A DNA stretch of 64,000 bases from Nelumbo lutea (taxonomy: Eukaryota; Streptophyta; Magnoliopsida; Proteales; Nelumbonaceae), in the NCBI GenBank assembly GCA_022828595.1, contig JAKGHH010000002.1:41572222-41636221 (forward strand), given 5' to 3'. Each line of letters starts with the position of its first letter. Positions within the stretch are counted from its first letter, which is position 1. The position numbers and the translations under genes are program-made. Shown piece by piece: positions 47,372-59,345 of the stretch. The notes under the pieces are model-generated. The model saw only the letters and a program-made list of their open reading frames with translations, did no database searches and was not told the origin of the DNA.

Positions 47372-48461
47372 AGTGAACCAAATATTTGAAAGCAAATAGC
47401 ATAAAATCAACCAATTGCAAGCAATTAAACAGATGTACCATTACAAGGGTATGTCACAATTAAGAGTAGGTATAATGGGTATATATATATAGAGATTTAG
47501 AGAGAGAGAGATGCTTGTTTGCATAACAACAAACTAAAAAATAAAGGAATAACACTTACATAATGAGCCAAGAAGAGGGTGCAAAGCTGAAATGTTTTGT
47601 TTCATATAAACTAAGTGGATGGAGCAGGAGATACCTAAACTTTTATGTTCCCATATCCCAAATAATAATAGGGGTTACAGACACATCCATGGAAGATGTT
47701 ATTGGCTGAGGATCAATGGGGACACATGTTTGATTAACACTAAGGAACCATATGTTATTTATTGTTAATTCTTCATTTCAGGTTGTTGAGGATAAGTTGA
47801 GTTGACTTTGAGTATAAAAAATTAAGGATTTCAAGAGAACTCGAATATGGTCTGGTTGGGGTCTGAGGGTTGCTAGCTAGGGTTGGACTTTGAAAACATA
47901 TATACCCATGACTTACAAACTGCTTCTCTATACTTGATTGGAACTATGATCTAACGTCACGAGCTATTATGGCTATGGACATTTATATTCTACTTTTTTA
48001 ATTAATTCCTTCTTTATTGGGATATAAATGGGTAACAATTATCATATTCCAATAGGTTATACCATGAGGGGTTACAGATGATTTTTAAATATGTTCATGT
48101 ATTGAGTTGAACTCTTGATAACCTTGAAAGACAATTTTTCATCAAAAATAGACGTTTGTGATTTAATTGTATTTTATTACTTTGGATTAATGAAAGCTTT
48201 CTTATGTTAGCAAATATTCGAAACAAAAAATTGCAGTAGTTATTCTAATTAAGATCATGCATACAGATGTTTAGTCATTGTAAGGGGAATGAAGGAACAA
48301 TGTGTTTGATAAATAGTTAAATACAATTTTCTGAGAGCAATAATCTCATATTTGGTTCTCAATAGTTTCTGCAGATCAAACTCTGTGTGTATTACATTCA
48401 TCTGTGTGCAAAGATATGCAAATTAAAATTATAATATTTTTTTTGTAGTAAAAGAAATATT
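47372..48461. other. Intergenic stretch, no gene seen
   Basis: No supported coding region. A short (GA)n run lies near 47496-47510. Confidence 0.45.
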
Positions 48462-48470
48462 TTATAAATA

Positions 48471-48978
48471 GGATAAAATGCTGAAACCTCCCCTGAAGTT
48501 TAGCAATTGCAATCACATTCCCTGAACTTTCTAATACAGTTGCAAGTACACCCCTTCCATTAGAATCCTCTAACAAGAGGGCACAAAAATGCCCAAAATA
48601 CTCATGCCTTTGCTTTTGCCCAAAATATTTATTTTCCAATTTTTTTCTTCATATCAACCACCACCCCAAACCTCTCCAATCTTATTTTTCCAAAATTGAT
48701 TTATTTTTCAAAATTGCCTTTCATATCAATACTTCATACAACTTTAAACTCTCTTTTTTTGTTGCTAGTAAAATTTGTATTGTTTTTCTATAGAAATCAG
48801 CCTCAATAGTAACTGTATGGGTATTGTGGACATTTTCATGCCTCTTATTAAAGGGTTTTAACAAAAGGGGTCTATTTGCAACTATGTCATAAAGTTGAGG
48901 GGGAGGTGATTGTACCAGACTTTATGGGAGGTTTCAGCAACAGTCAGAAACTTCATGGGAAGTTTCAGCAATTTATCC
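48471..48978. mobile_element. MITE with 9-bp duplication (Mutator-like?)
   Basis: 508 bp, inverted ends GGATAAAATGCTGAAACCTC and GGATAAATTGCTGAAACTTC. The flanks TTATAAATA and TTTTAAATA match at 8 of 9 bases, the TSD length of Mutator-like elements. A partial relative is at 58330-58580. Confidence 0.75.
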
Positions 48979-49077
48979 TTTTAAATAAAGAAAGGATTAC
49001 AAAATCTTTTAGATGACCACTTTGGTTGGTGCTTAAAAAAGTCTGCTCATTCTCTCTCCACATCCTTTAACTAGCTA

Positions 49078-49480
49078 GGGGTGTCCACAGTCCGATCAAT
49101 TTTTTCAAACCGAACCAGCCCTATCATTTTTTCAATTTCTCCAAACCGAAACTGAACCGGTACCACTGTTTAACCGGTCCATCAGTTTTGGTTTTTGACC
49201 TACTTGGTTCTTTGGTTTTTGATTTTTATATTTATATTATAATATATATTATATAAATATATATAATATTATATTACAAATAATAAATGATATATAATAT
49301 ATTATAAATATTATAAAAATATATAATATATTTATAAATAGATTATTATAAATATAATATATGTATATATTTATATATTATATATAGAAAATATGTGACA
49401 TATATTTAAAATATATATAAACTATACATATAAATTTATATACCCATTAGTTCGGTTTTCTTGGTTTGGTTCATTTTTTG
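49078..49480. repeat. hAT-MITE-like block with AT-rich core
   Basis: Starts TAGGGGTGTCCACAGTCCG, close to the terminus of the hAT MITE at 53202-53812. It has CCGAACC arms, a TATAATATAT-rich centre, and TTCGGTTTTCTTGGTTTGG on the right. The right terminus and TSD are not recognisable. Confidence 0.4.
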
Positions 49481-49976
49481 GTTTTTGGGTTTTTCATGGA
49501 TTAAACCTCTGTATGCATGATCTTAATTATAATAACTATTATAATCAATAAACTCCAAATAGGATGATGCTACTAAAAGCACTTGGCCTAGTCAATAAAG
49601 ATATTGATGTACCAATGGAATATGAGAAACCCCCTTGATCTAGTCATCAATGACATGCAATTACTAAAGGATTCTAATGATACAACTAATGATTCCCAAA
49701 ACTCCAATCTTATCCATATCTACATTATACAGAGGAAGGATGGGGGCAAGAGTTTTTCTCTCCTCACTGCTCCCATGAACTTCCTCTTCTTATTTCTCAC
49801 ACACGTAGTTAGTATTTTTATATTTAATTATTGAAAATACAAAAAGTCACAACAAAAACTCCCATCATAAGTCTAAATTTTCTTTAATAAAATCTACCAC
49901 TAATTACTCTATTTAATAAAATCATTCTTAAATCTCTCTCTCCAGTCGCGAGTCAAAATTAGAACCAAAACCCCAT

Positions 49977-50203
49977 AGTCTATAGTTCGCATAAGAATTG
50001 GAACCAGAATTGGAATAAACTAGAATGGGATTTTATTCTCAAGGGAAGTGGAGGGAATGGCCATTCACTCAAACAGGGGAATGCCATTATAGCAGGAATG
50101 GGAATTTGATTATGATTTTGCTCAACCAAACAGTTGGAATCATAATGACCCATTCCAATTCCGATTCTAAACTACTATTCCCATGAACCAACAAAACATG
50201 CCC
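49977..50203. mobile_element. Short relative of the Tourist-like element at 27-1137
   Basis: Shares GTTCGCAWAARRATTKGAACC-type left sequence. The right end, inverted, reads GGGCATGTTTTGTTGG and is followed by TAA (50204-50206). The left end is worn, so no clear TSD there. Confidence 0.5.
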
Positions 50204-50569
50204 TAAATCCTCTATTTCCTCTTATATCACTTTCAACCCTTTTTTTACCCTCTAATAAAGAAGGGTTATCAGTTATATGGGGTGGGTCAGGTTAAAAGCT
50301 ATTCTAAGCCCAACCCTAAAACATGGGCACTGGTCTAGACACATTCTAATGTCAAAATCCAAATTTTCCAGTCCAAACCTAAACAAATTTCTATTCAAAG
50401 TAGAGAAGGAAGGAAATTCTGAAGTGGATGACCTTACCTCAATTTGTGTGAAGGTAACAACACCACAATCTTTGTTCAACTATCCTTTTTCATTAGCCAC
50501 ACTGGATCAGCTAATTCCTTGCCACAACTTTCAGATTGTAGATGTTATCTTTTTTTCTTTTGATAGAAC

Positions 50570-53500
50570 CAGATGGGGCTACATAGAACAGGGGGTAGCA
50601 CATCCCCAAAAATTAACACAACAAATAACAATTAAATCCCTAGGAGTGGAACTATTGCAAACTTCATTAGAATGTGCATTATTAGCAAGCCAATTTGCAA
50701 CCATATTCCCCTCTCTGAAGACATGACGGTAATCCACCATTCACCAAGTCTCTTAAACAACACTTTGCAGCCTTCAATAATCGGCTTCACTCTCCATGGG
50801 GGATTGGTAGCACTCTTCAGATAGTCAATCACCAGCTTAGAATCACCCTCAATGATAATGAACCTATTAGAAAAATTAAGAAAAACATTGTGGGCTTCCC
50901 ACACAGCCCATGCCTCTACCACATTGACAATAGATATGCCTAACTTACAAGCCTTGAACTCCAATATTCGGCCCATACGGTCTCTAACTATACAAGTTAT
51001 TGAAAAGCTACCATTAATACAAGAGGCATCAAAATTGACTTTAATGACCTCTAATCCAGGACTTGACCATCTAATAGGAACAATTTCTCTTCTCCTCTAA
51101 TCAATTACATCCCTTTCCTCACTAACTTGGATCTCAACCCAAGAACTTCGTGCTCTCTTAATAATAATGAGAGGAGTCACATTTCTTTTATTAAAAACCC
51201 TATCATTACGGTTTTTTCAAAGTTGTCAAAGAAGCAACATAAGTTTTTCTTTTCTATATGGGCAACTAATTGAACCCCCACCTTCATTATTAGAAATGAG
51301 GTTCCACCAATTGAGGACAGAACCATTTAGGTCGCTAGGAACTTTAACAGAGTCTCTAGTACCCAACCAAACTTGTTTGGCAATTGGGTAGTTTATAAAG
51401 ATATGGCCTGTGTCTCCTTCTTCCCCACAAATCTCACAAGATCCATCAATATCCATCCCTCTTGTGATTAGCAATTTCTTAGTGAGAATTTTGTTATTGA
51501 GAAGTAGGTAAAGGAAATACTTGTATTTTGGAGGGATTTTTATGCCCCATATTTTATTTGTTCCATCCATAGATCTCAAGTCATGACCATGCATTAAACA
51601 AACTCATTATATGCAGATTTAATGGAGAATTCCCCACTTGGATTGGGCCTCTAGATTCATTTATCTTCCACATCACCCGAAGGGATAAAGATGGGATTGA
51701 TCTTGTTCCATACTGAAGAGGGAGCAAGGTTTCTAATTTTTGGTGCATCCCAAGTGAGTCATTCTTTGTGAATCACCTCACTCACTTTTAGATCAATATT
51801 TGAGACTAAGTTTTCATCAACTGAACTGATAAGGGCCTTCTAATTATCTAGCCAAAACCTAGTAGAGTTGTCATTACTAATAACAACTCCAATCCCTCTC
51901 TTAATTAACTCCCTAGAGGAAAGAATGCCTTTCCAACCCAAGAGTACCCTTTATGGCAGGCCATATCCAAGAAACTTTTAGTCCTTAAGTATTTTTGACT
52001 CACCACTTGAACCCAAAGATTATCCTTTTCATTTAGAATTCTCCATCCTAGTTTGGCCAAATTTGTCTGATTAAACCATCACCAATTTTTAATACCTAAA
52101 CCTCCCCAATGCTTGGTGGTACAAACTCTGTCTCAATTGACAAAGTGAAGAGGCTTTTTGTCATTCTACTTAGACCATAGAAAATTCCTTTGATTACTTT
52201 CCAATTTGTCAAGGGTATTCTTAGTGCTTTTAAAAGACCTCATGATGTATTAAGGAATCATGCTGGCAGACGAGTTACAAAGAGTAATTTTCCCCGATAA
52301 GAACAAAGTATTTCTTTTCCAAATGGCTAGTTTCCTCTCAATTTTCTCATTTAGGAAGCTAAACATTTTATTGCAAAATTTAGTAGCAAAAACAAGGGCC
52401 CCTAAGTATAGCTCACCTCTGGTACCCAAGGGAATCTTCAAAATTTTGAAAAGAATCCTCTAAATTCTAGGATGAATATTTTTAGACAAAATAATACTTT
52501 ATTTGGAAAAATTAGGAGCCTAATCAAATGCCTTGGCAAAATTATCCAAAACATCTTTAATTGCCCAACAAGCTTGAATATTAGCTTTGGAAAAAATTAG
52601 ACAGTCATCAACAAACTAACTGTAGAATCAGAATAGTAGGGCCGTATCTTGAGGCTTTACAGGTAAACAAGCTTTCTTGAGTGAACATAAGTCTATGGAG
52701 ATTCTTGGTTAAAACCTCAACACATAGAACAAATAGATAAGGGGCCAGAGGGTCACCTTGTCTTATAGCCCTAGAAGGAGAAAATTCTCTAGATGGAACA
52801 CCATTAATCAATATTTGATAGGTTACTGTCCTAACACGTTCCATCACCCAACCAATCCATCTAGGGTGGAAACCATGCCTCTTGAGAGTACTCTCAATAA
52901 AATTCCAATCAAGTCTGTCATAGGCCTTCTCCATATTGATCTTACTTGCCATAACTCCAGACTCGCCTTTCTTTTTCTTCATTGAATGGGAAATTTCATG
53001 AGCAATTAGGATATTATCAATAATTTTCCTCCCTGACACAAAGGCACTATAAAAGGGGGATATTATATCAGCTAAGTATGGTTTAATTCTATTCACCAAA
53101 ATTCTAGCAATAACTTTGTAAATAACATTGCAGAGGCTTATAGGCATATAATTGTTAATTGATTTAGGGATCTCGGATTTCGAGATTAGCGTGATGAAAG
53201 TTAAGGGTGTTCACGGGTTGGCTTGGGTCGGTTTGAGTCATTTTCTTCAACCAACCCAACCTAGTCAGTTTACTTATTGACTAAACTGAAACCAACCGAC
53301 CTTGAAGCAAAATCGACCCAAACATGAAGGGTCCGGTTTGGGTCGGTTTATCAATTTAGCCAGTTTTTATATATATTTTAAACTAAAATATCTATTTATA
53401 TTTAAGTTTATTTCCTTTTAGTTTTTATGCAAAATCAAAATATATATTTAAACCAATTAGTTTTTATGCAAAACTGATTTTTTTTGTCAATATATATTTA

Positions 53501-55074
53501 GATTTATACAAAACTGAATTAAATATTGTACCATTGTATTATATTTGTATTGGTTTTACATTTTTAGTTTTTATCATAAATAACCATTTTTTTTCAAAGT
53601 TCAAACAAAACAAAAATAATACATATCAACATTTAACATATAGGGTAGGGACTAATTAATAATTACTTAAACATATATGATAGATTCGGTTCGGTTTCAG
53701 TTTTTGTACATGAAAACCGAAACCAAATCGATTTGTCAGTTTAGTTTCTCATACAAACCAAAACCGACCAACTCAGGTTTGATCGGTTTAACATTTAATG
53801 TGAACACCCCTAATGAAAGTTTTATTCAGAGTTCTATTCATCTTCCCAGAGTGGAAAAATGCTTTAACCACATTGCAAAAGAAGTGACCAATTATATGCC
53901 AAAATTTTTTAAAAAATAGAACATTAATCCCATTAAGGCCAGGGGCTTTTAGATCTTTCATGGAGCAAAGGGTGGATTTGATCTCTTCATCCATCACTTC
54001 TTAGATAATAGCACAGTTCTGATCCCTAGAGACGCAAGGGCTAATAGGATCAATGAACTCCTTAGTGCACTCAACACCATAAGCTTTGAATTTGTCCTCA
54101 AATTTACCCCTACCAAATCCGAGATATCCATTTGATCAGTGATCATGCCCCCTTCATCATTCATAATTCTATAAATCCTATTTTGACTTCTCCTGATTGT
54201 ACCAAAGGTGTGAATGAATGTATTATTTCTATCACCCAGTTTGATCTAATCAATCCTTGACTTCTGAAACCAGTACACCTCTTCCCGATTTACGACATTA
54301 TTTAGGTTCCTTTGATGGGCCATTTCTAAGTTAACTAGAGAAGTATTGGTAGGATCCTCAGGAATCTTATTCTGAACCTCTCCGATTTGTTTCAATGTCT
54401 TCTTTTAGTTGAAAGATATTGTCAAATTTCCTTCTATTCTAGTTCTTCAAATCCTGAACTAGAGCATTTCTTTTCTTGATGAATTGAGTAGCCTTGGAGC
54501 CTACAAAATCTGTATTTCACGCTCTTTGGACTACATTTTCCAAATCAAAGTCTAGGCACCACATGGCTTCAAATCGAAAAGGCTTTGGACCCAAATTCGA
54601 TGACTCCTTAATTTGGAGGAGAAGAGGAGAGTGGTCTAAAGCCAAGAAAGGGTGAAATCACCAACAACACACCAAGGCTGATTCATATCCTCAGCAATGT
54701 TATTAAGTCAATTCCATACAATTCTTTGTTCAAGTTTATTAGGGGGTGAATACAAATGTATAAAACCATGACTGATTATGGGCTAAATCAGTAACCAATG
54801 CATGAACCAATCTATCATTAGTAAAAATAACATTTAAGTTGCATTGACTCTTTTTCCACATGACCCACAATCCACTAGAAAATCCAATGGATTCAATAAC
54901 GACAAAATCATCAAAAGGAAGATACTTGACAATTTGCTTAGCTCTATTAGGACCTACCCTAGTTTCCATTAATAAACAAATATCAAGGTTGTGAATTTTT
55001 GACAAAAAAAAATAGCCTTGGCACCTTAAAAGGGGCCTGCCAGCCCCTCTGACATTCCAAAACAGAATCTTCAT
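50570..55074 (-). pseudogene. LINE ORF2: endonuclease, reverse transcriptase, RNase H
   Basis: Starts MKILFWNVRGAG (55074), the APE-type endonuclease opening, with LLMETRVG carrying the catalytic Glu. RT begins around 53950 (SMKDLKAPGLNGINVLFFKK). After the hAT insert it continues with MPISLCNVIYKVIARILVNR, INMEKAYDRLDW (catalytic Asp) and AIRQGDPLAPYLFVL. The second catalytic motif appears as FVDDCLIFSK near 52600 in a shifted frame. The zinc-binding zf-RVT domain (CEICGEEGDTGHIF) lies at 51475-51385. RNase H (WAVWEAH, IEGDSKLVIDYL) lies at 50976-50632. Many stops and shifts. Confidence 0.88.
53202..53812. mobile_element. hAT-type MITE inside the LINE reverse transcriptase
   Basis: 611 bp, ends TAAGGGTGTTCAC and, inverted, TAGGGGTGTTCAC. 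Exact 8-bp duplication ATGAAAGT (53194-53201 and 53813-53820). The arms consist of GGTCGGTTTGG/CCGACC words around an AT-rich core. Confidence 0.92.
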
Positions 55075-55298
55075 TTGCTACTAACATGATTTCCCAGACC
55101 CATATTGTCTTTCATGACTACTTCATTCTGGTTACCATTCTCATTCAGCTCATCCCCAAGGAGATCATCATTCTCAATGAAAGAACCACCTTCAGTTTGC
55201 ATGTCCTGACCTTCCCATTCCTCATCTAGAGTATTCTTATCATCTGCTCCATCGACATCGCATCCATCTTCCCCATCATCCTCCATATCACCCACCAC
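55071..55298 (-). pseudogene. LINE ORF1, C-terminal piece
   Basis: An acidic 75-codon stretch (DDGEDGCDVDGADDKN, then NENGNQNEVVMKDN). Its TGA stop overlaps the ORF2 start as ATGA, a 4-base stop/start overlap. No zinc knuckle is visible upstream. Confidence 0.65.
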
Positions 55299-55853
55299 AT
55301 TGTTCTCGTGGCTTTTTTATTCATTAAGTTTCCCCACTGATGATCATTTTGGACTCTTTAGTTGAGTCTTCTTTCTAAACCCAAACTTTTTTCGAACTTG
55401 GCTTCAGAGCTGGTTCAATAGTCATAAGATCAGCATTGATAAATTTAGAATGAGCACCATTTCTCGCCTGCTCCTAACGCTGGCTTTTAGCCTAAATCCA
55501 GTTCTGAGATCATGATTGCAGATGTTATCAAATCAAGTAATGGACTCCCTGTTTGTCGTATGAGGATGGGTTAGACAAGTCCTCCAATCTAGGCCTCAAG
55601 AATAATAATTAACGAATGCCTCAGTGCTCAACCTGTTACATGGCCTACATCAAGTAATAGGCATTATGAAAAAATTAATAGGAAAAGAACCAACATTAAG
55701 AAGCAAGACCATTCTCGTTTTTAGGAAGAAAATATATACAACGATGATAATATCATGACTTCCTTTTCGATGCTCTTATCCAACGCTAGAGCAAAGGAGA
55801 CAATCCCCGAATTGCTACACTAGGTGCCATGGAAGTCTTGTCGTAGACTATTA

Positions 55854-55982
55854 GGCTATGTTTGCTTTGAAGGAAAAGGTAGGGAAAGGAAAGGAAACAT
55901 AGGGAAGGCTATACAAGGTTTGTAAAGGTTTCCCTATATTTCCCTTCCTTTCCCTACTTTTTCCTTCAAACCAAACATAGCC
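55854..55982. mobile_element. Tourist-type MITE, 129-bp family, copy 2
   Basis: Ends GGCTATGTTTGCTTTGAAGG and, inverted, GGCTATGTTTGGTTTGAAGG. TTA precedes (55851-55853) and TTT follows. Exactly the length of copy 1 at 45561-45689. Confidence 0.88.
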
Positions 55983-56174
55983 TTTGGGTTAGGGTGGGAG
56001 GGACACCTTAACAATTCAACATTTAATTTCCCTTATTCACAACAATTTTTTGAGCTTAACTTTTGTTTCTAAAACCAAATGTTGCGATTGAAAATTCAAA
56101 CTATTCTTTAAAACTTGGGTTGGAGAAAGTTTTGTGGTTTCTTCTAATGGCCACTATGATGGCTTATGGTTGTT

Positions 56175-56690
56175 ATTTTTTTGGTAATAAATAAAAATTC
56201 ATTAAAAGAAAAAGAGATGGAAAAATGTACTACAACTACAAGAGGCACCACAAAAAACTTGGAGCCCCAACCCCAAAAAATAGCCCATCAAAACACCAAA
56301 AAAGAAGTTTTCCCAGAATCAACCCAACAAACACTTAGACCCGGAATCAGCCCATGCCATTGATTTTGCAAGGGCTTAGAGAAAACAACCAAGGAAACTC
56401 AGAGTCGAATACCAACTCAAACCAGGTTCCTCCAATCCTCCTCTTACTCTCTCTACCTCTACCTTTGATACTTTTAACACCTTTCCTTCCACCTGTACAC
56501 ATTATCTACAGAGAAGTCAACCGGGTTTCTCAACTTTCTTCTCCCAGACAAACCTTCAAAATTATAACCATCCTCAAAATCTTTAATAAACTTATCCTCA
56601 TTGCTTCTATTCCAAGCCATACCAAAAGGGTTTTCCTGCTCGCCTCATCCTCTTAGAGAGAGCCAGAAAGGGTTAAGAGAATCAAGGAGA
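56175..56690 (-). pseudogene. Short LINE remnant with 3' tail
   Basis: The plus strand starts with a T run and GGTAATAAATAAAAATTC, the same tail as at 63865-64000, so it is read on the minus strand. Near its right end a short minus-strand frame opens MAWNRSNEDKFIKDFEDGYN and continues to a stop about 50 codons on. It resembles a LINE ORF1 start rather than the 3' end. This suggests an internally deleted LINE, or two fused fragments. Confidence 0.55.
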
Positions 56691-57006
56691 TTTAAGAGTA
56701 ATTTGAGGATTTAATGAGGGAAGAGGTTACAAATATTGACTATTGGGGGGGAGAGAGAAAGATTGATCTTATTGGAGAGAAATAATGGATTTTATTAAAA
56801 GCAATTAAAACCTAAAAGGGTCTTTATTTGAGTAATGATGGATTAATAGGGACAATTAAGACCTAGGAGTGTTTTAATTTTGACTTCTTAGTAACTTAAT
56901 TTAAAAAAAATTAATCGCATGTGTAAGAAATGAGAGGAGGAGATCTGTGTGAGCTTTGTGATAAGATAGCCCTTCACCTCCCCTCTTTTCTCTTTCCATT
57001 ATAGAT

Positions 57007-58080
57007 CAAGGATTCAAGTATCAGTATCGGGTATTGTATCGGATAACAAGGATACTGATACGCATGGGAAATGCATGGATACAAACGAAAAATATGGAAA
57101 CACTCAAATATGCTAAGAAATGCATACAAATTGATAGAAATTGTATGTTTAAATGGTACATATATGAAGAAATATATTATAATTAGTATTGCAGGATACA
57201 TAGATATTATACAATTTTATTAATAATGCATCAAGCAAGAGTCCAATGCGCATATTAATTAATACAAATTAATACATGCAAAAAGTCATTATTATTTTAT
57301 TATTCGTTAAAGTGTAAGGCATAATATATATACAACTATTATATTTGAATTATTATATTATTTTTTTCTATTTTATTATTTTATTTTTTAACATTAATAA
57401 AACAAGTCAACTAAAAAATTAATTCTCAAATGTTTGGTAGACAATATTTTTATTTTTATAAACAATAAGTATGTTATTATAGTGTAAATTAAAATATCAA
57501 TTAATAATTTATAAAAATATATAATCTTAACTTAAAATATATGAAATCTATTAAATTTTTGAAGATGCATATCATATGAAAATTCATAAAATTTTAATTA
57601 CTAAAATAATTATTCCATTATTAATATTTTTATTTATAAATTCTTTAAATTTTAAAAAATTATTTTTTTATATAAATGTAGATTATTGGATTTGATAGGT
57701 TCAACGTATATTATATTTTCAAATATTTTGTAAACAATATTTTTCTTTTTATAAATAGTAAATACATTGATATTAAATGCAAATTAAAATATTAATTAAT
57801 AATTTATAAAAAATTGTGAAATTTTTTTAAATTAAAATTAATTTTTTGATATATATATGTAAATTTTATAAATTATTTATTCTGTTGATTTATAAAATGC
57901 TAATTTTTAATATTATTCTTTTTAACTTGTAGTTTGAGTTATTGAAAATAAACATATGTTGTGTGTTTTGGTTGAATGTAAACATTTATGTTAATAAAGT
58001 GTTATTTATTACATATATTGACATGAAAGTAGAATTAGCTTGGCGGTATTAGTTATACCATATCAATATTTTTACCCTTG
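57007..58080. mobile_element. AT-rich ~1.07-kb non-autonomous element, copy 2
   Basis: Imperfect inverted ends CAAGGATTCAAGTATCAGTA and CAAGGGTAAAAATATTGATA. Flanks TTATAGAT (56999-57006) and GTATAGAT (58081-58088) match at 7 of 8 bases, compatible with a hAT-sized TSD. Homologous to 19297-20340. No coding capacity. Confidence 0.7.
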
Positions 58081-58329
58081 GTATAGATATAGATAGGTGT
58101 GTTCATAGCCCAGTTTGGAGAAAATCTCAGACCAAACTAGTAAATTACGATTTCGGAAGTTATCAAACCAAACCAGACCAAATCATAATATAATGATTTG
58201 GTTTGATTTCTAATAAATTTGGGCTATTTTATTGAGCTTAACTAAATTAGAAAGCCCAAATAATATGCATACCTACATAAATAACAAATTTAATTCAAAT
58301 ATCAAATTGAAATGTTACTGCCCTCCATA

Positions 58330-58580
58330 TTAATTGCTCAAAGCTAAAGTTGCAACTTTAAATTCTCTTTCTTTTGTTGTTGTTTATAAAGTTTAGATTG
58401 TTTTTTCTGTAGAAACCAACCTAAATAGCAACTGTATGCATATTTTGGACATTTTCATGAGAGGGGATCTACTTGCAACTGTATGACAGAGTTCAGGGGA
58501 AGTGATTGCAATGACCAAACTTCCGTAGAGGTTGAAGCAAAGGTCAAAAACTTCAGGGTAGGTTTCAGCAATTAACCCAA
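58330..58580. repeat. Partial relative of the MITE at 48471-48978
   Basis: Shares CAACTGTATG..ATTTTGGACATTTTCATG (58430-58460 against 48815-48840) and the right end GGTTTCAGCAATTAACCC. The left half is degraded. Confidence 0.6.
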
Positions 58581-58949
58581 TGTTATTTATACCTAAAAAA
58601 AGCCACAACAAAAACAATAGCTAGATAAATAAAAACGGAGAAGTAGAAAGGTTTACGGAAATCATTTTTTTGTTCACGTTCATCAGAGAAAAAAATCCTT
58701 ATTGGCATACTAATCAGTAGAACTACAAAATAACTTACCAGTTTTCCATGAGATGTTTTGGTTGGAGATTATGGAGATGCCATATTGGTGCAAGATCTGC
58801 TTGTTATTTTAATATCCTAGTTTTATTTTCTTATTGCATATTTTCATAGAATCTGTTTATGCTAAATTTTTTGAATTATATAGGATCTATTAATGCTTCG
58901 TTATGTTTTTTATGTTTTATGATGCATTTTAATTATTTATTTATTTATT
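58581..58949. other. Intergenic stretch, no gene seen
   Basis: AT-rich; no feature recognised. Confidence 0.4.
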
Positions 58950-59345
58950 TCACTAGATTAATACCTGACGACCAATATCAATGCAAAGATGATCTTCATT
59001 AGATTGTTTCTTTTGGGTTCCTGAACGTTGATTGCTTCCAACAAGTTTGGAAGTAGATCAATATAGTTGATACTGAAATTTTCACTATTGAGCGTCCAAA
59101 ACCATCAAGCTTGGAGAAAGGATACATACAGAAAAGTAATCTTGAAGTCAGACTCTGACTCACTTTCAACAGTTCAACCTCTTAGCAGAAACGGTGATGG
59201 CAACTGGCATCTCCTTACCATCTAAAATTTTAAATAGAGATTGGAACGTCCTCAAGCAACACTGCTATAGAGAAGCTAATAGAAGAAAGGATTTCATGGC
59301 AAACTTGGCTCGGAGAACTAGAGATTTACAGAATACCCCATACAT
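58950..59345 (+). pseudogene. LINE RNase H tail fragment
   Basis: The plus strand at 59240-59319 reads DWNVLKQHCYREANRRKDFM followed by ANLARR, the conserved C-terminal module of the RNase H domain of plant L1-type LINEs. The upstream part is not readable in one frame. It is opposite in direction to the other LINE pieces here, so an independent insertion. Confidence 0.65.

Larger units (their letters stand above)
50551..55340 (-). mobile_element. L1-type LINE, decayed, carrying an inserted hAT MITE
   Basis: Minus-strand order: ORF1 C-terminus (55298-55071), endonuclease, reverse transcriptase, zf-RVT and an RNase H tail, with an A-rich 3' end near 50551-50563 (TTTTTTTCTTTT on the plus strand). 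The total is about 4.2 kb without the 611-bp insert. The 5' end and ORF1 start are not found, so it is 5'-truncated or unrecognisably worn there. Confidence 0.88.

Noticed and set aside
50277..50726. 149-codon plus-strand frame
   Set aside because: Overlaps the LINE RNase H end on the minus strand and has no recognisable domain.
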